64,000 nucleotides of DNA from Endocalyx cinctus (Eukaryota > Ascomycota > Sordariomycetes > Amphisphaeriales > Apiosporaceae), in NCBI GenBank assembly GCA_001600455.1, contig BCKC01000004.1:186001-250000 (forward strand). The letters run 5' to 3'. Below, in pieces: positions 12,607 through 24,234 of the stretch. The notes beneath the pieces are model-generated. The model was not told the origin of the DNA. It saw only the letters and a program-made list of their open reading frames with translations, and searched no databases. Each line of letters opens with the position of its first letter. The first letter of the stretch is position 1. The position numbers were made by a program, and so were the translations under genes.

Positions 12607-14115
12607 ATGTCTCATCTCGGTTCTATATATGAGAGAGCATTATTTACATCAAAAGATGATCTGAAACAATCATGCATTACCAGTGGATTTGAAATTTCCA
12701 TCGAGCGTAGTGACTCAAAAAGGAAGAGTGTGTATTGGAAATGTACAACAAAGTCCTGTTCATTTAAATGGTCTACTCGCGAGTTAGATGACGGCAATCT
12801 TCAAGTCCTGAAAGTGGGAGGTTGCCATAGCCATACAATAACACAGCAGGAAAAAGGCCGAAACGAAAAAACTCAATTTCAAAATATCTTATGGATTGGA
12901 ATTCCAGAGCATCAAAACGATATTACAAAGCAGAGGTTCACGTCTATCCCAATATCGCGAAGCGCAAACAATATTATACATGATTATGCCATAATAGACG
13001 ATATAATAAAGTTAAAATCAACGCTCGGTAAAGGATTTATAAACGACGGAAGCGATGTTGCAATTCATCAGTCACTGTTTACTATGACTTCTGTCAAGGA
13101 TAAACTAAACGTTAATATCGAGTTTCGAGAGTGGGATTGGGTACAGAAAAACATCGAGAATTTTATCCAGAAAACAGATCGAAGTCCGCTCCTGATTTTT
13201 CTCTCATCAACCGTCCAAGATGGACTATCCGGAAACTTATCAATCGAGCAATATTATGAGATTATGGAGTTAAACGCTATGCGGCATGGGAATATACATC
13301 TATATCCCTCTAGGGCGGAGGTTAATCAAGCTTGTTATAAGATTGGAGATATAACGATCCTAGATCTTATCGCTAAAGACAGTCCTGAAGAATTTCGATT
13401 CCGGCCAAAAACTTGTTTTGGTAAAGGCAATTGCACATTAGATGAAGAGACTATGAGCGTCGTAAAATTATCACATAGTTATGGTGCAAATGGAGTTCGT
13501 GTTTGTTCTATGGAAGAAGCACGAAAAGAAGTCGGCTGTCAGTTTAGATATAAGAGAAGAAAGATCACGGAAACCGAAAGCCCCAAAAAGCCGGTACGAA
13601 TCCACCAACAATATGTTGAAACTTTCAAAAGTATTGGGGAGTTTCGGGTCTTTTTATGCGCTCCGAGCTCCGTTACTAAACCCGCGGATATCGTCGCAAC
13701 AGCGTTCACTAAATTCGGGCGTTTAGGTAAAAATATGGTAGCAAGATCTCTCCAAATACATGATTTCGAATGGGCAGGAGAGAACGAGGAATCATGGAAA
13801 AAGAAGGAGTCTGAGCTTTATAAATTTGCTCAGTACATATATGCCCAGCTTTGCTCCAGGTTAGACGCTGAAAACATATACCAGTCATTAAATATAGGGG
13901 TGCGTCTGGACATCGGAGTCTCATCTCAGGATGCGAATGGACACTTCTTTGTTAATGAGATTACTCGTTGGCACTCGGCTGATTTCTTTTCGGTCGACAT
14001 CCTGAAATATCCATACTTAGATATCTGCAACTCATTTGCAGATTCAATGTGTCTATATATGAAAGCCCGGCGCGGATTAGTTCCAGGTAATAATTTCAAC
14101 TCCCTAATGGCTTAA
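12607..14115 (+). CDS. FAR1/WRKY-type zinc finger fused to an ATP-grasp-like domain
   Basis: The single-exon product has 502 residues. Residues 43-76 fit the WRKY/FAR1/FLYWCH zinc-binding pattern exactly: C46-x4-C51-x22-H74-x-H76. Such domains are known in plant and transposase-derived DNA-binding proteins. The C-terminal half looks like an ATP-grasp fold: the lysine and glycine-rich loop KLSHSYGANG (287-296), the hinge-like YVE (336-338) followed by GEFRVFL (344-350), and metal-binding strands RLDIGV (433-438) and FFVNEITRW (447-455). ATP-grasp enzymes ligate carboxylates to amines or thiols, or add residues to peptides. The substrate here is unknown. I chose the ATG at 12607, just after the minisatellite; an in-frame ATG at 12448 would add the repeat-encoded leader. 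A transposase remnant plus an unrelated ORF is a weaker alternative, because one uninterrupted frame covers both domains. Confidence 0.7.
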   Translation: MSHLGSIYERALFTSKDDLKQSCITSGFEISIERSDSKRKSVYWKCTTKSCSFKWSTRELDDGNLQVLKVGGCHSHTITQQEKGRNEKTQFQNILWIGIPEHQNDITKQRFTSIPISRSANNIIHDYAIIDDIIKLKSTLGKGFINDGSDVAIHQSLFTMTSVKDKLNVNIEFREWDWVQKNIENFIQKTDRSPLLIFLSSTVQDGLSGNLSIEQYYEIMELNAMRHGNIHLYPSRAEVNQACYKIGDITILDLIAKDSPEEFRFRPKTCFGKGNCTLDEETMSVVKLSHSYGANGVRVCSMEEARKEVGCQFRYKRRKITETESPKKPVRIHQQYVETFKSIGEFRVFLCAPSSVTKPADIVATAFTKFGRLGKNMVARSLQIHDFEWAGENEESWKKKESELYKFAQYIYAQLCSRLDAENIYQSLNIGVRLDIGVSSQDANGHFFVNEITRWHSADFFSVDILKYPYLDICNSFADSMCLYMKARRGLVPGNNFNSLMA

Positions 14116-14368
14116 GATATCTATACTTGGCTAACTTAAAAGAAAAAGTCGTAGAGTACTAACAGGAGAACAACAATGAGCGAGCTTCTAGAGTGTTACT
14201 TCGGAACGTCGCCATGGTAGTAGATGGAAAACCAATTCAAGGACATAATTTATAGTTACAGGAATATATCGAAGTATTACATAGGTAATGTTGTATGTGG
14301 AAAGGTGATCGTTGTTGGGATATTTTATTTTATACACGCTGTACTCATAGTAATCAAGTCACTTTATC

Positions 14369-16354
14369 CTAATTCTTTATAACGCCAAGTTTAGATAACC
14401 TTTCTTGTTTTATTATTTCTTGTTCAGCGAACCACTCCCAGTCTTTTTCCGCGAAGAATCGCACCAAAATGAACAGAAGGCCAGGCGTCGCCGCCCTGAT
14501 AGCGACATCTTTCTCGATGATCGCTAACGTGGGCCAGTTTTTGACGACGATAGGGTCTTCTTCTTTGCCCCTATCGAATTGAATCTGAGTAGTACTGACC
14601 GGAAGGATACTAGGGGCGATGATGGGAATAACGATGCTAAAACATGATCTTTCCAGAGCTCGCAAAGGACCACATGTCAGTTCAGTTAACATCGCGCTCC
14701 ATTTTAACTTATCGGGCGGTGGCATTATTGGTATCTTTTCTTGTTAGAATATACACTGACTCGTAGGGGGTGAAAATATACGTACCATTTCATTTATAGC
14801 TTGTGTGGCCACGTTCTCAAGTTCTAGTGGAAAGGGGAATATCTCATATACTTCAGGGGGAGGTCCCTTGAATTTAAATTCAAGTTGCCTCTTCTCGCGG
14901 CCCTTCATATTAAACTCCCACACGTGAATGATTTGGGTGTTTAATTGATCAGATATAGTTGGGAATTGAGGTTGGCTCCAATGTATCCAGTTGTCAAGGC
15001 TAGATAGTATGATTCTGGCTAGCTGGGCTTGGCGATCATCTTGAGTGGACATGTTGATGCCGACTTGCTCAGCAACAGCAGCTAACACGCCCAGGCCACC
15101 ATCCGTCGACGTTGCTTCGGGTTGCGGCTCAGTCACGTGCTTCGTGATGTTGAGAATTTCCATTTTGTTAATACTCCACGGACGTGGAATAGCCATTTCT
15201 GTGATGACGAGACAAAAAGGCAGCTCCCCAAATATGCCAAGGCCATTCCGTGTCAATTTAGAGAAATTTTTGAGGTCAAGCGCGAGGCACAAATCTTCGT
15301 AACTATGATTCATGAGACGATGCATAATTTTATACAGAGGTAATAACGTACCCTTCATCCAGAATGCAACTAAGCGTCGCCGCTGGATTGAATAATCTTA
15401 ACGTCATTGGGAGACATAAAGGTACATCTCTAACCTTGTTAATAATACATATAATTAAATTAGAAAATTCAGACTCTGTAAGCCTTATAATTGCATTTAA
15501 CTTATAGTTTATAGCTATACATTATTTAGCAATAAGTTTAACAGGGGTTATAAATGAACATACCAGCAAATGCAGAGTAGAAAATCAACGCGCTTCCTCC
15601 AAGATTCGTAGAGGATGAGTCGGCAATTTTGTTTAGACGTAAGAAGCCTTTTTCTTCCCGTTGCATTTTCCTACCTTCAGGGGGTTTATCTTTCTTTCGG
15701 TTACCCTGAAGAATTTGAATGCCAAGTAATAATTGATCCACTTTCCAGCAAAAAGCTGGAAATTCTGCTTTATATTGATTTTTGATTTTAGAAAGCAGGT
15801 CGTGGGCTCGCTCTAACTTTCCGTCTGCGGATGTTGTTAGATTTGGTATGTGTAGGCTGGGTTCCTGCTGAGTTTCATTCAGCTTATATATTCCTTTTCG
15901 AAATTTCTTAAGCATATTTTCGGCCACGGATTCGATTGGCGTTTTTTTCGGAATGGTTATAATAGTGTTGGTGTCTGTTACATCAAAGGTTTCTGGACAA
16001 ATTTTGCATAGCGCGGGACTTGGAGGTATGTTGGAGCAATGCCTAGCTTGGTTAGTCTCTTTATCACACTGTTCTCATGTTTCCTTACCCAGCGTCAATC
16101 CAGTTTCCGTTAACAAAATTATGATTGCAGAACTGAATTCTTGCGTTCCAGGCTGGCTCTCGAGATGCATCATTGCAACAAGGCAGAGACCAAGATTGAC
16201 AAACAGAAAAGGTCGTCGTATATATCGTATTGTATGTTACACGGAACAGGACAGATTCCCAGTGATCTCCTAAGTCCACGATAAAGAATACTTCGCTATG
16301 ACTTTTTAAATCTATAGTCTGTCCCGGGAAAATACGAACAAAACCTCCTACCAT
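14369..16354 (-). CDS. Orphan protein, five exons
   Basis: Exons are 16354-16089, 16042-15564, 15475-15352, 15302-14786 and 14734-14369, separated by introns of 46, 88, 49 and 51 nt. Branch-like CTAAC precedes the first and fourth acceptors. The total is 1752 nt, or 583 residues, with every junction phase consistent. I do not recognise the family. The N-terminal 120 residues are cysteine-rich (CCNDAS, QFCNHNF, GHCSN, ALCKIC) and could bind zinc. The middle is basic (GNRKKDKPPEGRKMQR). The C-terminal half contains GGSALIFYSAF and LCLPMTLRLFNPAATLSCI, of the hydrophobic-helix type. No frame breaks are seen. The start is the first ATG after an in-frame stop. Confidence 0.6.
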
Positions 16355-19300
16355 ATTGACCGTCCCCTTGGTGAGCAAATTATGCTTTTAGCAGCTGATA
16401 ATTAAGTGTTCGCTTTACAGTCCGTTTATATTTGAAAGGGCGTAAGAAATAAAATAGAACGGTGCATTGAGCGGGATGTTGTAAGCGAAGAGTGTTCCAA
16501 AGTTATGTATAAAGCTGTAGATCATAAATACTACCAGTGCATCAGTGGGGAGTACTAGATAGATCAGCCGATCTATGAAATGCACTAAGTGGGTCAAAAT
16601 TAAAAATATTTTCCTCGGCTAGTTTTTTAAAACAGTTTTCATAACGCTCTTGCTAATCAATATTGACCCGCTTTTTAAGCTATACCGGCAGGTCAGTTGT
16701 TATAGTAGAATCTCCTATCTCTTCTCTACTCCGTATATTACTTACTACAACGTCAGAAAACCTTAACTTATCCCACATCACCCCATATAGATCTGGGCCT
16801 CCCAGCAACACAAGCTTCCCAGCACTACAAGCTACCCTGAAGAAGCCCGATATGCCTGAGTCTCTCAGGTCATTCTATCGAGTTTTGTCCAGTTGAAAAA
16901 AGATCCCTATTTTAAAAATTCTCGTTACCGCCACACTACCCCACACCAGCCACGTATACTGGAGACTTGCTCTCCCCCCTTTTCTTCAAGTGTTTTTTTA
17001 GCTAGGTTGAGACTTAGGCTGTTTTGTGGGCGGTACGCTCACCTCTGGTTAACAAGAACTCAAAATCACAAGAAGACTAGATCACTTTTATAATAAATCG
17101 AGACGAGCTTACGAGAAAATTCGATAACTGCTGTGTAGTATGGCCGATACTTCTATTCAGACTTTGGCTCCCATATAACATCAAGTTTGATGGCAATTGT
17201 ATCATGAAGCCCGCCGTCGGGCGGCGCACATGTTAAGCCTTCTCACGAAAGAATAATGGCATCCCCTAGCTGCCGGCGCACACGGCCCGTAACTTACAGG
17301 CATACCTCCACTTTTGCGGAAGCCACTGAGACGACCTGACTAAAGACAGCATTGAAGATGCCACTAGAGGTCGATAGTTTCGTCGCGCTTGACGAGGTCA
17401 GGGTTATAATCACAACATAGCTCCATGGATGAATCAGCCTATAAAATCAATAAAGTCAAATAATAGCATACAAGGAAATGGAGGGACTCTACTAACTTAT
17501 TCTCGGACTACGGCATCCCATAAATAAGTTCCACGACGTTTCGATATCTCCAATTTTCGTATATTATATAGAATTACCCTTTATTATAAATAACCAGAGT
17601 TTATTGAATGTCAGATAAAATACTTCTAGTTAAGAGTTAATAAACTTACGAACGCAGGAGGGCTCACCGGTATCCCAAGTAACCCATCTGAAGGACACTG
17701 TACATTGGTTCCATGGTCAGAAGCTATTGCCTATTTACGTTTTTAAAAGCTTCGGCACAGTTATATCTCGTTAATAAAACTATCAAGACACGGGGGAAAG
17801 GTACGTCGTGTGTATATTCTCTAATAATGACGGAGTCTAGGGCAAGAATAACCAGAGCTCAAGTTATGTAATCCAACTACACAGCCAAGTCACTTCTTAA
17901 TAGTCCCTGTTGGCCCAGTTCCCACCCCATCAATGTCCGTATCTGGTACATCAGGTTTCTCGAATTCACCATCTTTCATTTTTCTATACATAATGATTTA
18001 TATCTGTAATAGTTGCTATTTAGTGTGATACTAAAATGGCTATATTCAAATCTCTGCGCACCTTTAAGTGCTTACTGCACTGGTAGGTTTTTCGTGAAAG
18101 CTTTGATAAATCGGTATCATAGGACGGGATGGTGCTTAAGGTTGGCACGGCCTCTACAAGCTCTGGCGTGTATTGATGTTTATTCGTAATAGTTTTGATA
18201 AATTTATGATTGGGATCGTTCCGATAGATTATGGGACTAACTAGCAGATAATCAAAAACTTTAATAAGGATATAAACCTGGGGTACGTCGATGGGCTTAA
18301 GGAGACCTTCATATTTATATGCAGAAAACACCTAGACCTATCTTCTCAATGAAAGTATGGGAAAACCAGCAACGATTCCGATATCCTGGAGGCAGCGAAA
18401 ACACGTTACATCCAAGACTCTTGCATTAGGTGGACCTGCGTATCTCATCATAACTAATATAAGAAGCCTTTAGATATACCCGCAGCCCCTTCGACATAAG
18501 AGTGCATGGATAGTTGTCTTGGCCTTCAGAAGCTATCGAACTGAACTTTGTATCTTGATCATATCTTATGCGAAATTTTACTTCGGATATGCTGTGGATT
18601 GGACTTAGAAACATAAATTAGCTATCCTGTATTTAATACTACCCTGCTGCAAGCATGTCTTGCGTAGCATCCTAGGTTCCTACTAAAGGAAGACGAACGC
18701 TTCTGCAAGCTATCTGCGGCCAGATTTCAGACCTATCCACTTGCATGATCAAGACGTTATTTTGAAATTCCTCTTAACGTCGTTCCTTGCCCGTGACGTG
18801 GCATCATACTCTGCCTTGTGTAGTATTAGTTCGAGATCATAACGTGAACATAGCCCCCTTTTTATCTACATCTACGCAGGGGCAGGATCAATATGCAAGA
18901 TTTAGTAAGATATTTAGGTCTTGCCATGGAATATTATTGGCGGTTAATTACTGAGTAAATTCTCTAGAGGCCTATTCTTCGATCATGAGAAGAGGGTTTT
19001 TCTCATCTGTAACTGTCTGCACACTACCGATCTGCTGCCAAAATTTTCTGACCAACCCCTTAAAGCCTGCGTAAATAAAGAGAACAATTCTCTTACACCC
19101 AGTGATGACCCGAGAAAGAATTCTTTTCCGCATATGAAATAGCTCGAATTCATCTCGAGTTCCGGCAACATCTTGAATAAACAGTTTAGGATTAACCTCT
19201 TCTTCCCACGTAATCTGATAATTCCGTTAAATATTAGAATGTAGCTAATATTATAGAGATACTTACCGTAACTTGAACTTCGATGAAGCTCTTGCCCGGG

Positions 19301-20250
19301 TGAGCGGTGGTAGGGGCATGTGAGCAAGTTGTTCGGGATTCCATTGTCGTTGTTATTGTATTGGTTTAAGGTTCGTCAATGTAGATGTCTGCTGCAAGGC
19401 TGGCCTCTTAAATCTTATAGTTCAGTAAGGAAAATATGCAAATGGCAACATATATGTCACATTGCAGGAAACAGATTCCAAGGATCTCCAGGCCTTTTAT
19501 TCTCCTGTCCATCGTTATCCACCCCCCTGTAACCCAGTTAAAGGCGGTACATGACCCTGAAGCTACTATGGGACCCACGGTGCATACGAAAGATGTTTAT
19601 GGTCACATTTCGGTCATTCGGTCAGCCAAGGGTTTCTACTCAATATCCTCCGATATAAGTCTTGCTAGTTCATGCATGTAGCCCCTTTCCATACGGCGGG
19701 GATGGGATTATTATGCAGGATACCACAATTCCAGGGAACAGGTAAATACTCAGAAGAGTAGGTGGTCAATAGACCGCGAATATAAGCCAATTCCTTACCG
19801 ATCGTCGCCTCGGCCAACAGTAACATAGGATAATCAGAGGCGCAAGAATATATCCCTGTATAATGCAAGAATGCTAGATTAGATAGATCTTAGAATTCGC
19901 CCACGAACATATGGTTACACTTCCCATTGAAAATCTGGTTCCAAATATGTATTACACCGAGAAAATCTACTATCTCTATCTATCTCTATCTTGATTGGGA
20001 AAGGAACGAGAACATCGGGGATAAACAGAATATATGTAGAATTACGGGTTACCGAGGATTAGGTTAACAGTAATCCGTCTTTGCTGGCGAAGAAGTGAAC
20101 TGACTTATAATCCTTCTAGCGGATATTACCTAGGTAGTTGTTCGAACCCGAGAAATGCTAAGTTAACGCATTTTAAACCCCTATTAGCTAGCAGAAGCCT
20201 TTGAGAAATTAAGAGACATAATATCGCAATTTACTATGCAATAAATTATC
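16355..20250. other. Long gene desert
   Basis: About 3.9 kb has no recognisable gene. Scattered open frames up to 114 codons (for example minus-strand 18020-18331 and 18983-19327) lack motifs and convincing splice partners. A small T/C repeat (ATCTCT units) lies near 19970-19990. The region looks like decayed intergenic DNA. Confidence 0.45.
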
Positions 20251-20895
20251 CCCCCTAAATCCAACTTTTCCCAAAACCCAACTTTTCCCAAAACCCAACT
20301 TTTCNNNNNNNNNNNNNNNNNNNNNNNNNNNNNNNNNNNNNNNNNNNNNNNNNNNNNNNNNNNNNNNNNNNNNNNNNNNNNNNNNNNNNNNNNNNNNNNN
20401 NNNNNNNNNNNNNNNNNNNNNNNNNNNNNNNNNNNNNNNNNNNNNNNNNNNNNNNNNNNNNNNNNNNNNNNNNNNNNNNNNNNNNNNNNNNNNNNNNNNN
20501 NNNNNNNNNNNNNNNNNNNNNNNNNNNNNNNNNNNNNNNNNNNNNNNNNNNNNNNNNNNNNNNNNNNNNNNNNNNNNNNNNNNNNNNNNNNNNNNNNNNN
20601 NNNNNNNNNNNNNNNNNNNNNNNNNNNNNNNNNNNNNNNNNNNNNNNNNNNNNNNNNNNNNNNNNNNNNNNNNNNNNNNNNNNNNNNNNNNNNNNNNNNT
20701 TTTCCCCAAAACCCAACTTTTCCCCAAAACCCAACTTTTCCCAAAACCCAACTTTTCCCTAAATCCAACCTGTCCCCAAAACCCAACTTTTCCCTAAATC
20801 CAACTTTTCCCTAAAACCCAACTTTTCCCTAAATCCAACCTGTCCCCAAAATCCAACTTTTCCCTAAATCCAACTTTTCCCAAAACCCAACTTTT
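20251..20895. repeat. 17-18 bp minisatellite containing an assembly gap
   Basis: Units of the form CCAACTTTTCCCAAAAC repeat head to tail, with variants CCAACTTTTCCCTAAAT and CCAACCTGTCCCCAAAA. Left of the gap the units are uniform; to the right at least three variants alternate. The array ends about 25 bases before the ATG at 20921. The true copy number is unknown because the centre is unsequenced. Confidence 0.92.
20305..20699. other. Assembly gap (395 N)
   Basis: An unbroken run of N falls inside the minisatellite, flanked on both sides by the same repeat unit. Its length is probably an estimate. Open frames predicted across it are meaningless. Confidence 1.
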
Positions 20896-20920
20896 ACTCT
20901 TATTAACCCAATTTGCAAAT

Positions 20921-22144
20921 ATGGATGATCTCTTTGAATACCAAACTGACACTCAGCAGGAGGCAGAGCGTTTCGATGCGAGACGAAAGATGGCTGAAGG
21001 AGTTCGTCATGCATATCAGCGTCTCGAGCTGACTACCAAGCTAGAGTCAAACTCATTAACTAAGTGTAACTATTTTGTGGACTCCGTAAACGCCAGTTCC
21101 CCAGGCAGTAGTTTCCGTTCCGAGGTTAGCAAGCTAAGCTTGAAGGAATTAGCTTTCTCGTCTATTGCTTTTGAACACCGACGTTTCAAGGAGGTGGTTA
21201 AGTATTTTGCTGCCTCAGATATTCGGCGATTTATGATAACGTCAGACGCTTTCCGTTTTCATCGTCCAGAGATTTTTACGCGACTAAACAATTTACGCAA
21301 AAAATCCGAGGTGTTTAATCAAATTTACGCAGCTGCGGAAGATCGGGACAAAAATGGTACGAGACTGAGTTTACTTAAATATTTGAGTCTTACTTACGCG
21401 TCATAGTGGTCCTGAGGACACTCTCGAGTGCTGGAGACCACCGCGAAGCAATCCGGAACGCTCCCACGACGATTGGCATGCGGTATAGGCCTGGCTCCCC
21501 TCTGGGGAATATAGATATTAAGGTCTTCACGCTTCTGGTTGAGCGCATCAGCATGGATGATTTACAGCAGCTGGATGATTCCGTCCTTAATGTAATAGTA
21601 GCTGAGACTAAACAATTGACATTGCCATCACCGTTCTGGCTCAGCTACTATGACGAGATTAAGAAGTACGATGCTCAGGTGAGCAAAAAATACTTTATAG
21701 GTAAGAGGCCTTGATCCTTATCGTTCCCCTAGCTGACAACAAAAAGAAATTTCCGAATACCTAGATCCTTCACCTGCCTTGCGACCGCGGCACGTCTTTA
21801 CCTATTCGGCCTCGTACGCGGATCAGGACCGGCTGAGCAATTATTTCCTGCCATCTTTCATAGAGAAAATGGCAATATATGAAAAATCAAATACTTGCTG
21901 CGTCCGGGCCTTTTTTTTACCTGAGGTTGTAGAGTTTGACATAGAGCTTAGAGATGCTGCTACGAATTTGGAAGGTGTAAATGTGCTTCAGGATCATTTT
22001 GCTACTTGTGTAGGTGCTATCAAAATCGATACAAGAAAGGTCACACAGGCGACGCTATGTTTTCCTGGACAAGTAGGCAGGGAGGTGGCTAGTGATCTTT
22101 TTGGGCCTTATAAATTGGTGCCTCCCAACCCTCCGTCATCTTAA
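20921..22144 (+). CDS. Orphan protein downstream of the minisatellite, three exons
   Basis: Exons 20921-21356, 21407-21700 and 21747-22144 are joined by introns of 50 nt (acceptor CATAG) and 46 nt (donor GTAAGA, branch GCTGAC, acceptor AAAAG). The sum is 1128 nt, or 375 residues. The first ATG sits just after the repeat array. The product opens with an acidic, Gln-rich segment (MDDLFEYQTDTQQEAERF), then mixed helix-rich sequence, and ends with LFGPYKLVPPNPPSS. I see no known domain, signal peptide or membrane span. Splice consistency across both introns argues for a real gene. A translation-like minus frame at 22289-22089 overlaps its end and is treated as a shadow. Confidence 0.6.
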
Positions 22145-22803
22145 TATCCATCTCATATACCTCAATGCTTTCCCCAGATGAAATCTGCTTTTTCCCATAT
22201 TCATTCAGCATTTTTTCCTCGATCGGAGTGCCGTCTATAATGATCCTTCCGCGATTGTGATATGGTCGTTTCTTCCAATGAAGTGTCATTTGCTTCGAGC
22301 AAGAAAATACATCGCTGAATATGTATTTATACTCGTCGAGATTACTCTATTAAAGTGTTAGTGGCTTTCTTTGGGGCGATGAACTGAACATGCCTGTGTT
22401 AAGGGTGGTTGGCTGGTTGCTGCGTTGTTTGTATTTTGAGGCATCCTGGTCGAAGGTGGTTGCGACCGTAATAAAATAGGCTCATAATCTCAGTATAAAA
22501 CCCATAGTTAACACGATTGTGTTTGATGATAAATGATTTTGTAAATTCTTTTTTGCTTGGGTATTGATAATATTGGGTTGCGACGGATAAAAGTGTAATA
22601 GGGAAAATGCAAACTTAAAAAATTAACCCCACCCTAGCCTTAACGTGTTTGTGAGATCATCATTCTATCCATTGTTATGTATTTAGAGGTTCAGACGCAA
22701 GCTAGCTAGCGCATCGAACTCCCTAGAAATTTCGTATGTTAACAGCTAGTACTCGTGCTGCGTCCCGCTATAGTTCAGTTTCGTTTGGGACTTACCATGG
22801 TGC
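22145..22803. other. AT-rich spacer
   Basis: This lies between the orphan gene and the MITE-like element. No gene is supported here; the start of the stretch presumably holds the 3' UTR of the orphan gene. Confidence 0.4.
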
Positions 22804-23033
22804 TCACCACTCATTTAGCAACACCAGTAACTTAGCAAAATACGGCAAAAGCTTTCTCCGAAATTTACGTTAATTCCAAAAAGTTTTTTTTTTGAAAAGC
22901 AAAATATATATATGAAAAACTAAGAAAATTTTTGAATTATAAAACGAGAAGTCTGGAGGTAGTTTGACTATGCGTTACCTACGTGTAGTAAAAATACTTT
23001 GCTAAATGGCTGGTGTTATTAAATGAGTGGTGA
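22804..23033. repeat. MITE-like element with terminal inverted repeats
   Basis: The 230-bp stretch begins TCACCACTCATTTAGCAACA and ends with its near-complement TGGTGTTATTAAATGAGTGG followed by TGA. The inverted match continues inward over roughly 38 bp with a few mismatches. The interior is AT-rich and non-coding. The pentamer ACTTA occurs at 22790-22794 and immediately after the right end at 23034-23038, and may be a target duplication if the true left end is a few bases further out. No transposase is present, so this would be a non-autonomous DNA element. Confidence 0.6.
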
Positions 23034-23212
23034 ACTTAAGCGAATTGGTGATAAGTGGGGTGTAGCACGGGTACTATTTCTTGAAAAGTTATTTTCCGCT
23101 ACCTAAACAGTTACGCGCAGGTACATTTTCCATCCCCAGTGCATTCAACGGCGTTTAACTTTCTGTATATCATAATGGCATTTCATATGATATAAAAAGA
23201 GGATATACCAGT

Positions 23213-24234
23213 ATGATAGAGCAGTCCCAGCTAAAAATTATCGAAGAAAATCCCATTGGGGACGGACTTGATAGCTTTCGCAGCGCTTTTAAGTCGCTTT
23301 GCAATGCCCAGGGCTTCTTGCATATCCAAGAATCCCTGGATAAGTTGAGTATAGAAGGTAAAATAGACTAATCGCTTATAAGCTATATGCTAACCAAAAA
23401 ACAGATATTCAGAATACTTCTATCGATCTTCTCTTAACACTACAACGTTTGCGGGCATCTCGTATCCTTCCTCCTAGCGGAAATGACAAAAATTTGTTCA
23501 ACGATCTATCCAGGCTAAGTACCACTATTAACTCCGACGACTTCGACTTTGCCCGCATCAAACCTCTTTTAAAAGCAACCCTTTTTGACGAACGAGATGA
23601 TGCTTCTATCTGGAAACAAGCCTACCGCGCTGTCACCGAAAACACCCCTCCACCCCGATCGATAGCCTCTTCGCTCCAACAAACGCCGTGGCTTCGTAAT
23701 ACGAGCAGCTTCGTCAATTCGTCCGAACATCGCAAATACCTAGACGCTGTCTTGAAAGAGGAGCTCGGCCCTCTGCATGTCGGCCTCCGCGATTTCGACC
23801 GTGTCTATCTTCGAGGCGTAGAAGGACTTGAAACAGCAGCCGAGGGCGTCTTTAAACAATGCGTGGAGGGCAACAACCCACTCTTCCACGATGGGTGGAC
23901 AGGCTGGCCACCCTTAGCAAAGGAGCAGGACGTTCTTCGCTGGTTTGAGAACGCAACTGACCAGATCTCGCAACGAGCGCAGGGCTATAGGCCCACGCGC
24001 GCCCTGATGCGAAGGCCTTTAGCGCAACCCAACAAATCCCTTAAGGGCTCCGTAGCCGAGCGGAAGCTAGACGTTGGCTTCGTGAATAATGCCGAGATCA
24101 TACGAGATGGGAAGTGTCACTGGTCCCAGATTCTTGTGCCTGGAGAGTTAAAAAGCAACCCATCCGCCGATAAAGCCTCAGACGCGTGGCTTGATCTGGG
24201 TAGATACGTTAAGAAGACCCGAGCCTGTATTTAA
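23213..24234 (+). pseudogene. FunK1-type fungal kinase, N-terminal part only
   Basis: Exon 1 (23213-23357) and exon 2 (23405-24234) flank a 47-nt intron with branch TGCTAACC, giving 324 residues. The sequence matches the N-terminal region of fungal FunK1-type kinases: IWKQAYRAVTENTPPPRSIA, QQTPWL, then ERKLDVGFV and WSQILVPGELKSNPSADKAS before WLDLGRY. In intact members the kinase catalytic core follows directly. Here the frame runs into an unrelated tail (TRACI) and stops, so no ATP-binding loop or HRD/DFG region remains. It may be transcribed but cannot be a kinase. A second, shorter fragment of the same family lies at 51225-51428. Confidence 0.75.

Noticed and set aside
12426..12632. His/Ser/Pro-rich plus frame across the 9-bp repeat
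   Set aside because: Pure minisatellite translation, in a different frame from the downstream gene.
20130..20160. GTTCGAACCCG resembling a tRNA T-arm
   Set aside because: No acceptor, D or anticodon arms can be folded around it.
20184..20786. Open frames running through the N gap
   Set aside because: They consist of unknown bases plus minisatellite translation.
22089..22289. Minus-strand 66-codon frame with protein-like text
   Set aside because: It overlaps the last exon of the better supported orphan gene and has no splice partner or motif.
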